Assembly (NCBI GenBank): GCA_951804985.1
Contig: OX638132.1
Span: 103,778,026 to 103,842,025, forward strand
Length of the DNA stretch: 64,000 bases
Source: Dryomyza anilis
Lineage: Eukaryota > Arthropoda > Insecta > Diptera > Dryomyzidae
Direction: 5' to 3'
In this document: one piece after another, positions 35,801 to 47,800 of the stretch
Layout: each line of letters opens with the position of its first letter
Position numbering within the stretch: position 1 is the first letter of the stretch
Position numbers and translations under genes: made by a program
The notes under the pieces: generated by a model
What the model was told of the DNA's origin: nothing
Databases searched by the model: none
What the model saw: only the letters and a program-made list of their open reading frames with translations

Positions 35801-38800
35801 TTAAAATTCCTCACTTAAACAGACTTGTCAATCAGCACACACCAAGTAATTACGCCACAAATATATCCACGCACTTCCCCGCACTATCCGCCACTTCCTA
35901 TAGCCCAATACGCCAGACAACCTAGTATCTGCATCATCATTGGAAAACAGGCTGCGAGAGTGAATCACGTGCAGTTGTGCTACCGTATTCAGCAATCAGC
36001 ATCACTGCAACATCATTGCAACTCTGCGAAGTAGTTCGGCACAAAATGATTATCTGCAAACACGCACAGTACAGCAGCTCTCGTGCCTCATACATCTTCG
36101 TCCAGTGCTTCGTCCGACTTGGTCCTGCAATCTCGCACGTTCGTACTACGCTGGCTGCTCCAAAGTGACTCAGGTCCATTTCGAATATCGGACGTATTAT
36201 TATAAATAGTAGTTAGCAGCAAGACGGCAGACAGACAGACAGCATATGCGAATTCGTATTCATGCGAGTGGTCGTTGCACTAATAAGCCTGATCAGAGAA
36301 GTCTTTTAAGCGAACACAACTATCGGCTTGTCATTTGAGCCAAGCCAACAGAGAGAACAGCAAAGTACCGAACGAACCTACATGGAAGTCCTTCCAATGT
36401 ATATTGAATGAATTTTGATTTTAACACGATCACAGCAACAATAAGTACAACGTCAGCAGTACCAGCACCACAAATATTCTGCTTAATCCTTGTGCCAGAC
36501 AGACAGACGTGAATCCTCTACGATCTACGTGGTAAAGTATAAAAACGTGTTTGCTTTCAAAGCGCAATCGCGCCTCGACTCAACACTATGCCACCTCCCA
36601 GAAGTGATCATGTTTTGCGGACTCACTCTGCGAATGTCTTTGGCGATTGCAATTAAAGGTTTTTATTTCGTAGCTCTTTACTAATTTGTTTATATGATGA
36701 GCTTCACTTGTTCGGCAGCATGTGCGATTGGATCACGTTGATCACGAGCCGATAAATTAAGGAACTACTTGTTGTGCACAGAGAAAAACAAAATCGGGGT
36801 TAAACGAAGCGTAGTTTTATTGTGGCAACCGAAAATTAGGTTATTTTCAGTTAATAAAACCGAACTGTTAGACCGAACAATTGCACATTCGGTTGATGTT
36901 ACCTCATTTTGATAATTTTAATGCTACTATAAAACATATTTGCTACCACAACCGAGTATTTTATTGAATCAATATAAATAAATGTTCAAAAATATTCATA
37001 TAATTTAATTTCTATCATCATTAAAACAACCACAGCAAGGTTCTGACAACCGACCTTGCTGTGGTTGTTTTAACAGTATGTATTCGTTTAAAATTCAAAT
37101 TCTACAAATTGGTTTATTTAACTCCATATTGGGTTGGTTCTTGAAATGTTATTGTACAGAAGATATCAAGTTTTTCTAAAACTATTCCAAATTAGTAGTC
37201 CCTACAATAACTCTTTCAACATAACAATTAAAAGAACCTAATAAGTGGGTTGCTGTATTTTTTTACCTAATTTCAACCATTATTCGGTTGTCAGAACCTT
37301 GCTTACTATACACACAGAAAAAAAAGTATATGGTAGGAACTGTATTAGTTTAATGTGTAATTTCTTCAAATTTGTTGCTGGTACTACAAATTGGTTGATA
37401 GAACTTATATTTTCGTTTGTTTGATTTTAGCATAACCACATTCCATATTTTCTTCAAACTGGTAGTACCTATTATAACCCTTTTTATTTTGTTTATAAAA
37501 ACTATGAACAGTTGAAATAACCTAATTAGTTGGTTGGGAAATGAATTGGTTGACGCTACTAAAATCTATTATGTGTGATAAAACGTACAGGTCAAAGAAA
37601 TTTAAAAATTTCAAAAGTCATACATAAGAGTAAACTTAATAATTAAGTTTGCAATATATATTTGAGTTGCATTTATTATTCTATTTTCAAAACAGTTAGT
37701 TGTTTCAACAAAGCTTAGCGGTTACCACAAACGCATGCTCAAAATGGAGACTACCGGAGCTTGATTCGTAGTAAAAACTTTGTTAGGGTCATAATCGGGA
37801 ACTGATCATGACTATGGAGGTATTTGTTAATTATTCGTTTTTAATTTTTTTGAATTTTATCACAACCGAATTTGGTTGTCACAACAACTTCATTTTCTCT
37901 GCGTGTATATGATGTATTTATAGATGCCACATTGAGGCCACCAAAAGGCAAAAGATTAATTATAAAGTGTAGAGACTTATAATAACTTCAAGGTATTTAT
38001 TACTTTGCAATGATGACTGCATTGTGCTATCTCTGATAATCACTCAAAACTAAATCGTTTTAAAAAGATTTTATTAAAAGGTTTTGTAGCCTGTACAACC
38101 GGTGCATATTAAATAAGTTCTCTTTCAAATATATATATATATTTTATGCATACCACACGATAAGCAACATAAACCGTACGATCCCCGAAACAGCAGACCC
38201 CAGAAAATACAAAACATGAATGCAAATAAGCTTCTGAATACAATGCGTTCCACTCAACGACCAACTGATCCTTGATCCACTTAAGGGATTTTTACGATCA
38301 TGTCGTTCGTTGGCTTGTGCATTCGTTCTGTCGTCGTCGGCACAGTGTGTGTTTATCAATGGATACCTCTGAACGGTGCTGGGGCAATGCTGGGCTCCTC
38401 AGTTATTTTAATTAGGTGGTTAACATGACTTTTTAATTTCAAGCTGAAGGAATTAATTACGCGTTGGGCGGTCAATCGAACTGACAACTTGGGTATTTTA
38501 CTATAAAACAAAAACAAAGAAGTTGGGTTATAGTTTAATCGCTCTTTAGTAAGAAGTGAATTGGAACACAGGTGGGGAGGCATTAAATACCTATTTGAAT
38601 TCTTTTAAGGTTTTGTTTAAACTAGCTGTCATTTTGTAGTATCACAAACTTTTGTCACTTTTTTATATTTATCCCATTATATGCTTTGTTTTCATCTTTT
38701 ATTATTATCGGCTCTATAATTTTTTGTTTCCGCTTTGAGCTTTTATTAATTTTACCTTTTTATATCTTTAAAGAAACATTCCTCGTGTGTTTCCATATGT

Positions 38801-41800
38801 TCGCCTATAGCGGCTTTCGGGTTCGCTGATAAGCTGGCGCCTTCTTGCTCATTTAAATGTTCCTCTGTTGTTTTTTTTTAGTCATATGAACCTCGTTTAT
38901 GTCTCATCTCAGCTTGTTGAAAGGCAGCCTGCTTCTTTTTGTTTTGGACACATAATTTATAACCGTCGCGCCACACGATATTTGGTCACTTAACGGTTGG
39001 TGGTCATGTTTCGTCATTTTAAGTCATTTCGGAAGTAGTTTTTAATGAATTCACTGGCGCTATACGTTTTTATTTCTCTAGGTACTTAGTTCTTGCTCAG
39101 AGACTTTTGTCGCTGCAATTAAAATTGTATTTTTTCTTTTTAAATTATCAAAGAAATTTAATTTAACTAAGTAGAAACATTTTCCATATTTTATACAATA
39201 TTTTTCTAATAAATTAAATATTCTATTTAATAATGTATCGTCCATGGACGGAATTATATTTTACAAAACCTGAGTTTAAATCTGTAATACACTTAAATTT
39301 CAGATTATCGATTCTTTTAAGCACTAAAATTGAGTTTTATAATAATTAATATTCTTAAAGGGAACGTATACTCCTCGAAATATAACACCGTCCGACACTG
39401 TTTTGCACACATTATAGACCTGTACGTGAAACTACACCCAGAAAAAAATTCTATCAAATCCCATTAAAATTGGTCAATAGAACAATTGTGGATTTAATAG
39501 TATACAAAAAATAAATCTTTTCATATAACTCAATGGCAATGTCATGGAATTTTCTAGTATTTAATGGTATTTTCCGATAAAAATAATAATTAATCCTATT
39601 GACTATTTTTAATAGTAAAAAACTATTATTTATACTATTATTAAATATTATTAAATATTATTAAAAATACGATGTAATAAAAAATTATGTTGTATAGTAC
39701 TTTGATACTACTATCAGATCTATAATATTTCTTAATTAATTCTAAAAAAAAATTATATACAACATTATCCTAATTTGTATAATTTTATTTTTGATATTGC
39801 TTCGTTTATATTTGTGTCACACATCCAAAACTCATGTCTTTTAAAGACTATATTACAAATTTCATACAAAATATTAAAAATAACTTTTTATTGATTTAAA
39901 CTTGTCTCTTAAATACTCGATTATCGATTTTTGAAGCACATAAATGAATTTTTATAGATAGTAGAATGTGTACACCCAGAAAAAAATTCCCTCAAATCCC
40001 ATTAAAATTGGTCAATAGGACAATTATTGATTTAATAGTATACAAAAAATAAATCTTCTCATATAAACTCAATGGGAACGTCATGGTATTTTTTAGTATT
40101 TAATGGCATTTTCCGATTAAAATAATAATTTATCCTATTGATTATTTTTAATAGTAAAAAACTATTATTATTTTGGTATTTTTTTCTGGGTGTACTATTC
40201 GATTTACAATGAAAAAACGATGTGGTACTACCACAAAAATTGTATTTTTTTATTTATTAATAATAAAATAAATTGAATTCAACTTACTATAGAGATTCAA
40301 ATATATTAAACAACATTATTCTAATAGATAAAGTATTGTATTTAATATTTTATCGTGTGTGTCGATCTAATACAACTAAAACTCATTCCCGGTCATAAAA
40401 CCTTTTAAAATAACTTTCAAGATTTTTGATTTGTCACTTAAATTTCAGATTATCGAATTTTTAAAGCACTAGCACTATTTTATTTATTAAGTAAATCTTC
40501 TATTTTGTAATCACCTTTTATACTAAATGATCTTTTTGATGATGATAAAATGTTGTAAATGATCTTTTTGATGATCATAAAATTTTGTATTTAACATGCA
40601 TAATTTTTGTTCATGTCGTACCACAAAAACTCATTCCTGGTCATAATTATATTATAATTTCTGATCTAAACTCGTACAATATTTAAAAAAGAGATAAAAT
40701 TTATTAGACTTGTCTCTTAAATTCCAGATTATCGAGTTTTAAACATTAATTTCGATTAATTGTAAAACAACTTTTAAGGGGAAAGTTGTTGGAATTTTGG
40801 GATGTTCAATCTTCTCAATACAATTAAATCGCCGATATGACATTTAATTGTATTGATTAAATATTTAATTATATTAATTAAAATATTAATTGAGCAAAAA
40901 TTAAAGTAAATTAAGATACCCGATGATTTTTTTATTATTATTTAATTATTTATTTTATTTTATATATGTCTATTTATATTTTTTATTTTATTTTTTTTTA
41001 TTTACGTTCAATATTTTTTCTGTGTATATTGATCTGCCTGCCATAATTTGCTGAGCTTATTAAATAAATGTCATTTAACGAATCAGCCTAAAATATCGTA
41101 TCTCTTCTTTTCACCATATTAAGTAAAAACCAGTCAAATTTGAATATTCAATTCAATTCAATTCAAACATAAAAAGTAATTAGGTTAATCGAATTTTGTT
41201 ACATCTATTTGGATTCAGTTCTATGTTCTACAAACAAAAGTCAAACTTCACAAAATCTCTCTATAAAGTTTTCCAATCACATTTATTTGATTTACACAAG
41301 ATTTTCACAAAAGTGTTGGTACTAAAATCATGTTTCATGCATTTTTCAATTTAACATAAATCATATTTATGCTTAAAAGGTCACCGGTGGCGCTTATTAT
41401 TCGTATTTTCTATGAGGTTTATACCTTCAAAAGTCCTCTTTTGAGTGTTTGTATTTTTGCATCAATAATTCAGACTAAAAGCTTTTTATATTATGTTCTG
41501 CCACTGAAACGTTTATGGGCCAAATATCCCATTGGAATATTCAAAGAATTTCATCTTGCTTGCATAAATCCAAAGCAAAAGCCATATTTCCCCGCAAATA
41601 CTATGGGCAAATACTAAGGATGTGGCACGTTTTTCTTATGTTTCTGTAGTGGAAGGAGGGAAGGGCCTCGTTCGGGTTGTTATGCGGAAAATATTAATAA
41701 ATGGAATGGATTGCGCACGCAGACATCAGTGAATATTATAACATAAAATGCTGCTTATGTGAGGTATTCGTAAATTTAAGCTGTTTCTTTTCGGCAATAA

Positions 41801-44800
41801 ATACAAAATGTTGGTTGGCGGTTATGGGAAAATCCTGCATATGCTGGCATGTGGAGCTTATGTGGTGCGATAAGTGGATCTTGATAGTAATTGATATTGA
41901 GAAAAATATTGACATGGTGTTTGAAATTTTGTGCATAAAAAGGGTTGAATATAGCTACATTATTGCGATGTGATTTGTAGCGAAATATATTTTACACGTG
42001 CCACATAAACTTTAGGAAAATATATATTTTATAACGTTTGCTACCGCAATAAAATGTTTGATTTGTCAGCTAAGCACATGATACATAGAAAACTTAAAAT
42101 TTGTTCAAATAAAAAAATACCTTCACTGGCATTTAACTCAATGACTTAGCAGCCAACATTTAAATTAATAGCCTGGTGTCAAGAAGGCATTTAGCCGAAG
42201 TGGTCTCAATAATGTTGGTGGCGCTTCTTGACAATATTTCGTATGTTGCTGGCGGCTAAGAAAATAAATATACAAAAAAAAAGAGATGTTAAAGGTGTAG
42301 CTGCCTCAACGTTGTGAGGCTCTTAAGAATGAGGAGTTTTTAAAAGGTTTTCATAGAGGCGCCAATATTTGTAAGACGCGTAGGCTATTAAGATAACAAC
42401 CAGAAAACAACCTCAACAAAAAAAAATGGTTATTGTGTGTTGTACTCAAAATGAGGAGCTCCCAAGTGAAGGCTCTGAATGAGTATATATAAAAATACAT
42501 ATTATTTAAATATGAAAATATTTTAGACTATATGAAAATCTTCTCGAAGATCAGCATTTTAATGGGCCTTAAAAAACAGGACACTGCATATGCAGGAAGT
42601 TAATTAAGAACCTTTCAAAAATTAGTCAGTCTGGTATGATACAAAAGTGTCGCGTGTGATAAGACTTCCAGCACGAAAACACACAGACTCAAGAAATAAA
42701 CGTTAGGAAGAAACTAATTAGGATCATGACTACTTAAGGCAGCGTCTAATTGATTTTACAGCAGGTAGATAGAACCTGACAACAACACACAGCAAAACAA
42801 CTAATTGCAGAAGCAGGTATTCCGGAAGTAAATTTCGGAAATAGCTCGTTATCCTTTTTTGGGTTTTGTTCAGCACTAATTGCATAGTATAATTGTTTAT
42901 CTATGAGTGGAGAACTAAGTGTTTTTTTTTTCAATTGACATGCGACAGAAGTCATAGAATAATTGAATTTCAAGTTGGTGTAAAAATTAATTTTTAATTT
43001 TTTCTATTCTTTTCAGCGGCATTTCCTATTACACGTCGCATCGGACATCCTTATCAGAATCGTACGCCACCTAAGCGGAAAAAGCCACGTACCTCCTTTA
43101 CTCGCATTCAGGTGGCCGAACTGGAGAAACGGTTCCACAAACAAAAATATCTGGCATCTGCGGAGAGGGCGGCACTTGCGCGTGGTCTCAAGATGACCGA
43201 TGCTCAGGTGAAAACATGGTTTCAAAATCGTCGTACGAAATGGAGGTAAGCGCACAAAAATATTTTATACAAAATAATACTATCTGGTACGATAAGTAGG
43301 AATTTAAAAACATGAGGAAACTAAAATGTGGAAATATTTAGCACATTCACTAAGATTCAATAGTATACAAAAAATAAATATTTTCATATAAACACTAAAA
43401 CAATTTAATAGTGTTTAATATTGTGAGTCTGGGCTAAAGTGGGAAATAGGATAATGTGGGAAATTGCAAATTTTTTTTATTGTTATTTCATTCTTAGACA
43501 ATAAAACTACTGTCATGTGTTACCTAATACGGCATTCAATTTTTCATCCACGATTTTAACATATTTTGTACTTTCTTATTGGTTGGGGTAATGTGGGATC
43601 CATTTTTTTAAATATATTGTCTCTGGTAGATATTTATGAATATTCACTATTTTTCCTCACATTCATTTTTTGCTAATTTCATTAATATTTTGTATATATT
43701 CTGAATATATTTATATTGTTTATGTTGTAAATAATACAGAAATAAAATTTCAACGTTTCCCACTTTACCCCAGGATATTTCAAGAGGTCCAAAATCAAGC
43801 TGTCTTAAATAATCGTCCAAAAATCAATTATAAGACACATAAATTGTATTCTGTTAATGCAAAAATTTATATCACGACCCACTCTCAATAATAAACGCTC
43901 AGAGGAGTTTTAAAAAATATTTAAATGTATTTTTTTGAAGGCAGATCAAAACGTTTCCCACTTTACTTCAGTCTACCCTATTATTTTTTAGTATTTAATG
44001 AGATTTACCAATTAAGATAATAAAAGATAAGTTATTATTTTAATAGGTATATCCTAATAAATACTAAAAACTACTAGGGTAGAATGAGATTTAATAATAA
44101 TACTAGTTTGGCACTACAGTTCTATAAGAACTTAGGCCGAGCTCTATCACCATTTTGAGCTGCGCGTGTTATATTTGTACTCGAAATGATGGGACCTACA
44201 GTTTATTGCCGAATCCAAAAGGCGGGTGAGAGCTTTTCATATGCAAGGTTTTACTCTCGTAGATGTGCCATTTACTGCCGAGAGGTAGCGCGGTATAGAA
44301 AAATGTTTCTATGAAAAGATGTTGTTAGCCCCAGTCCGGGATTGAACCGGGGACCTTTCGGCTCGCAGTTCATGGCACTAACCACTAAGCTACCGCGGCT
44401 ACCTATTAAAATAATAAAAGATAAGTTATACTAAGGTAGACTGCGGTAAAGTGAGAAACGTTTTGATCTGCCTTCAAAAATATACATTTAAATATTTTTT
44501 AAAACTCCTTTGAGGGTCTATTTTATGAGTGTAGAGTGGTATTGTGTATACAATTCACTATTTTAATTTTCGACACCTTAAAAAAAATATATTTTCGATT
44601 TGGTCAAAAATTATTTCGACTTCTAACCGCCTTAAAACGTATAAAACGAAACGAATTCGTCAAAAATCGTCAGAAAATCAAATGACAGATTTTTTACTTG
44701 TTCTGTTCGTCGTCGTTTTTCTTATATTTGATTCAAAAAATTCTGTCACTAGAATTTCTGACGTTATAATGGGATAAGCCTTTGCAAAATGTTGGTATTT

Positions 44801-47800
44801 TTATTTTCTACAAATCATACAGATCCCAATAACACAATTCTGCACTCATCACCCGTTCGTCTTTATCTATTCTTCAAGCTATTTTTAAAAATCCACAAAA
44901 ACAATCTATTTCTGGATTATGTACCCGTATCTTCCGGCACCATTTGAAACCACCATACTGTCAAATGTTTTCAGTTACCCCCCACTCAATTGCACACCCT
45001 GCTTGCCATTATTTCATCCACCACTTTTAGTCCTAACATGTCGACATCTTTTTAACTTTTCATGTTTAAATTTTTGGCTTGTTTATTTTGAAGCATTTTT
45101 GCCCAAAATGAAAAAATAAATAAAACCAGTCACATTAAAAATGCATGACTGCATTATATGTCTAAAAAGCTAAGTATTTTTCGTAGTTTAAACTGAAAGT
45201 TGGGTTTTTTTTTTGTATTTTTTTCGTTTGTTTTTGTTGGCAGGCAACTCTAAAAGGACAACAAATGAGTTTGAACCGCACGTTTTTGCTATTAGTGAAC
45301 ATTTTCTTTATTTCCTCCAACTAAATATAAAACAATTACGCTGTCGACGCTTTTGTTTGTTCTTTGCAACCCTCATTTTATGACCAAAATGTATAAAATG
45401 GCTTAAACGTTAAAATATATTATTAAAAAAATGGCAAACGATATAAAAAGTAACCATGCCTTGTAGTCAAATGGAACTATAAACCATGCGAACAAAGTTC
45501 ATTTAGACCGAAAATTTGAATTGCCAGTGATGAATACCTTGTCATGAAACCGAAACATAAAGATTTTAATTACCGCTGGTCACTCTATTGACGCATTTGC
45601 AAGGGAAGTTGATATTAACAGCGCCATTTTCTACATAGCCCCATGCATTTACATAAATGTGGCTCATTAATTTGAATGGCTGTGTTTATTTTGAGATAAG
45701 GGGCAACGAAGCACATTTGCTGACGATAGTCAACGTTTTAAGCACGTTCGTGTCTACAAATTAATTGTACAAGTGAAGGGGAGAACCGTATTAATGTGGG
45801 TTTTGATTGAATGTCAATCAATATTATGAAATTTTCAATATATCCTTCGATGCGAAATAAAGTACACATACAAAAATATGAATTTATAATTTTATCAACA
45901 GTTTTTTTTGGCCTTCTCAATTAGAAATTGAGAAATATAAAACTGACGAAACATTACCTTACCAGATCATTCTTCCTACACAATTTATTCTCTGGTAGTA
46001 CATCTCAAAGACAATTCTACACCTAGACAAATGTACAAAAAAAATTTATTTTTGATCTTTAAGTATAAAAATAATTGTTGATTTTAAATTGAAAATTGTG
46101 AAGTATAAAACTCCCGAAACAATTCTTCGTCGAGACAATTCTTAACTAGACAATTTTACAGAACAAAAATAAAATGATACCACTTTTATTTGATAAAAAT
46201 AATAACTAAATATTTGATGAATTTCAAAACTTCTTAACAATTATCTTAATTGCGCCAACCACATCTTTGCCCAACCAACTTATGTAGTTCTCTCAACCGT
46301 TTAGTCGGTTGTTATTGTCAAAATAAAAAGAGTTGTAGTTTGTAATGCAAACAATTTCGAACTGTTTTAAATCAATTTAGTACATATTTAGAACCATTAG
46401 GAGTGTGTATAGACTAATATTTCAAGTGTCTATACATGGCAGTTCCGCCAGCAAATATGTAAACCATTTGATTTAACCGAATACAGTTAGTTGGTACAAC
46501 TAACTTTTTCATTCTTCCAACCTCATGTCAAAAGTGTAAATCGTGAAATATAGACATTTTTGAAAATATTTAATAAATAAAATTGTGTTTTGTAAATAAT
46601 GTGTCCCTCTTAATTGGAAATTGTAAAATATAGAACTTCCAAAACAATACTTCTTCGAAAAAGTCAATTCTTTCCCGAGACTATTCGACTTGGGGGTTAT
46701 TTTTCTAAAAAAAACTATTCCACCCCGAGACAATTCATCCTTTAGACAATTTTACTAACACAGAGGAATAGCACACAACTTTATTTTAAAAATTTTAAAT
46801 TTTCTTAGCCGTTATAATCATTTTAATGTTTCTGATTGGATATTGTAAAATATAGAACTTTCGAAAGAATTCTTCATCGCGACAATTTTTCCCCTAGACA
46901 CTTCTTCTAAAAATATGCGGAATAGCACTATATTTGATAACTATTATTAAATTTAGTCGATAAATTTTAAATATTCTCTACAGTTATAATCCTTGTTTGC
47001 GTTCTCAATTAAAATTTTGGAAATATAAATCTTTTTTTAAAGGTAATATTCGAAATATAAAATTGTACTTGGTCTGCAAAATTTTTTATATAAATCTAAA
47101 AGAAGAAATTTTAAAATTTAGAAACTTATTTTAAATTTGGTTACCTACAATTCTTCCTCTACGGTTCTTTCTATTTTATGTCCCGAGAATTCTTCTTTAA
47201 ATTGTTTACAAAATACTTCCCCAAGACAATTCTTCACGTAGACAATTCATCGCTGAGACAATTCTTCCTGCGATAATGCTTTCCAGAGACAATTAAATCC
47301 TCTACGGTTCTTTCTATTTTATGTCCCGAGAATTCTTCTTTAAATTGTTTACAAAATACTTCCCTAAGACAATTCTTCACGTAGACAATTCATCGCTGAG
47401 ACAATTCTTCCTGCGATAATGCTTTCCAGAGACAATTACTCTACGAAACAATTCTTCGTACATCAATTTTTCCCAGAAACAACTCTTTCCCCGAGACATT
47501 TCTACCAAAAATATGTTGAGGAAAAGAACGCAACTTTATTTGATATGTATTTTAGAAATTTGTTATCATTCTCAATTAGTAAATGTAAAGCATATAATTT
47601 TTTTAAATTCAATACCGACATTTTATTGTATTTGTAAATCCAAATTTAGACTGATTTTTTGATATTTTTTATTGGATTCTTTAGAAATAATTATTTCCTG
47701 TACAATTCATACTCGACAATTCATCCCCGACATTTTATCCCTCCGCAACAATCTTCCCCTAAAAAAATCTTTCTAAACAATTCTTCCCCAATATCATGAC

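Larger units (their letters stand above)
39270..40760 (+). repeat. Decayed tandem array (~4 units) interrupted by two MITEs
   Basis: The landmark TTAAATTTCAGATTATCGA with TTTTAAAGCAC recurs at about 39295, 39910, 40440 and 40720. It is preceded in later units by ACTCATTCCTGGTCATAA-like sequence (39820, 40380, 40630). Spacings of about 615, 530 and 280 bp fall to about 410, 305 and 280 once the two M1 MITEs are removed, so the ancestral unit was probably near 280-300 bp. Confidence 0.65.
33955..43016 (+). other. C15 intron 2 (9.1 kb)
   Basis: Bounded by GTGAGT and CTTTTCAG. It contains a cluster of CAACC-type MITEs (34228-35640), a repeat-poor block (35800-36770), a foldback element (36777-37906), a second repeat-poor block (37910-39200), a MITE-cut tandem array (39270-40760) and the dispersed repeat at 40815-41000. 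From 41000 to 43016 I see AT-rich sequence with no repeat or gene. Repeat-poor parts are candidate regulatory DNA. Confidence 0.85.
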
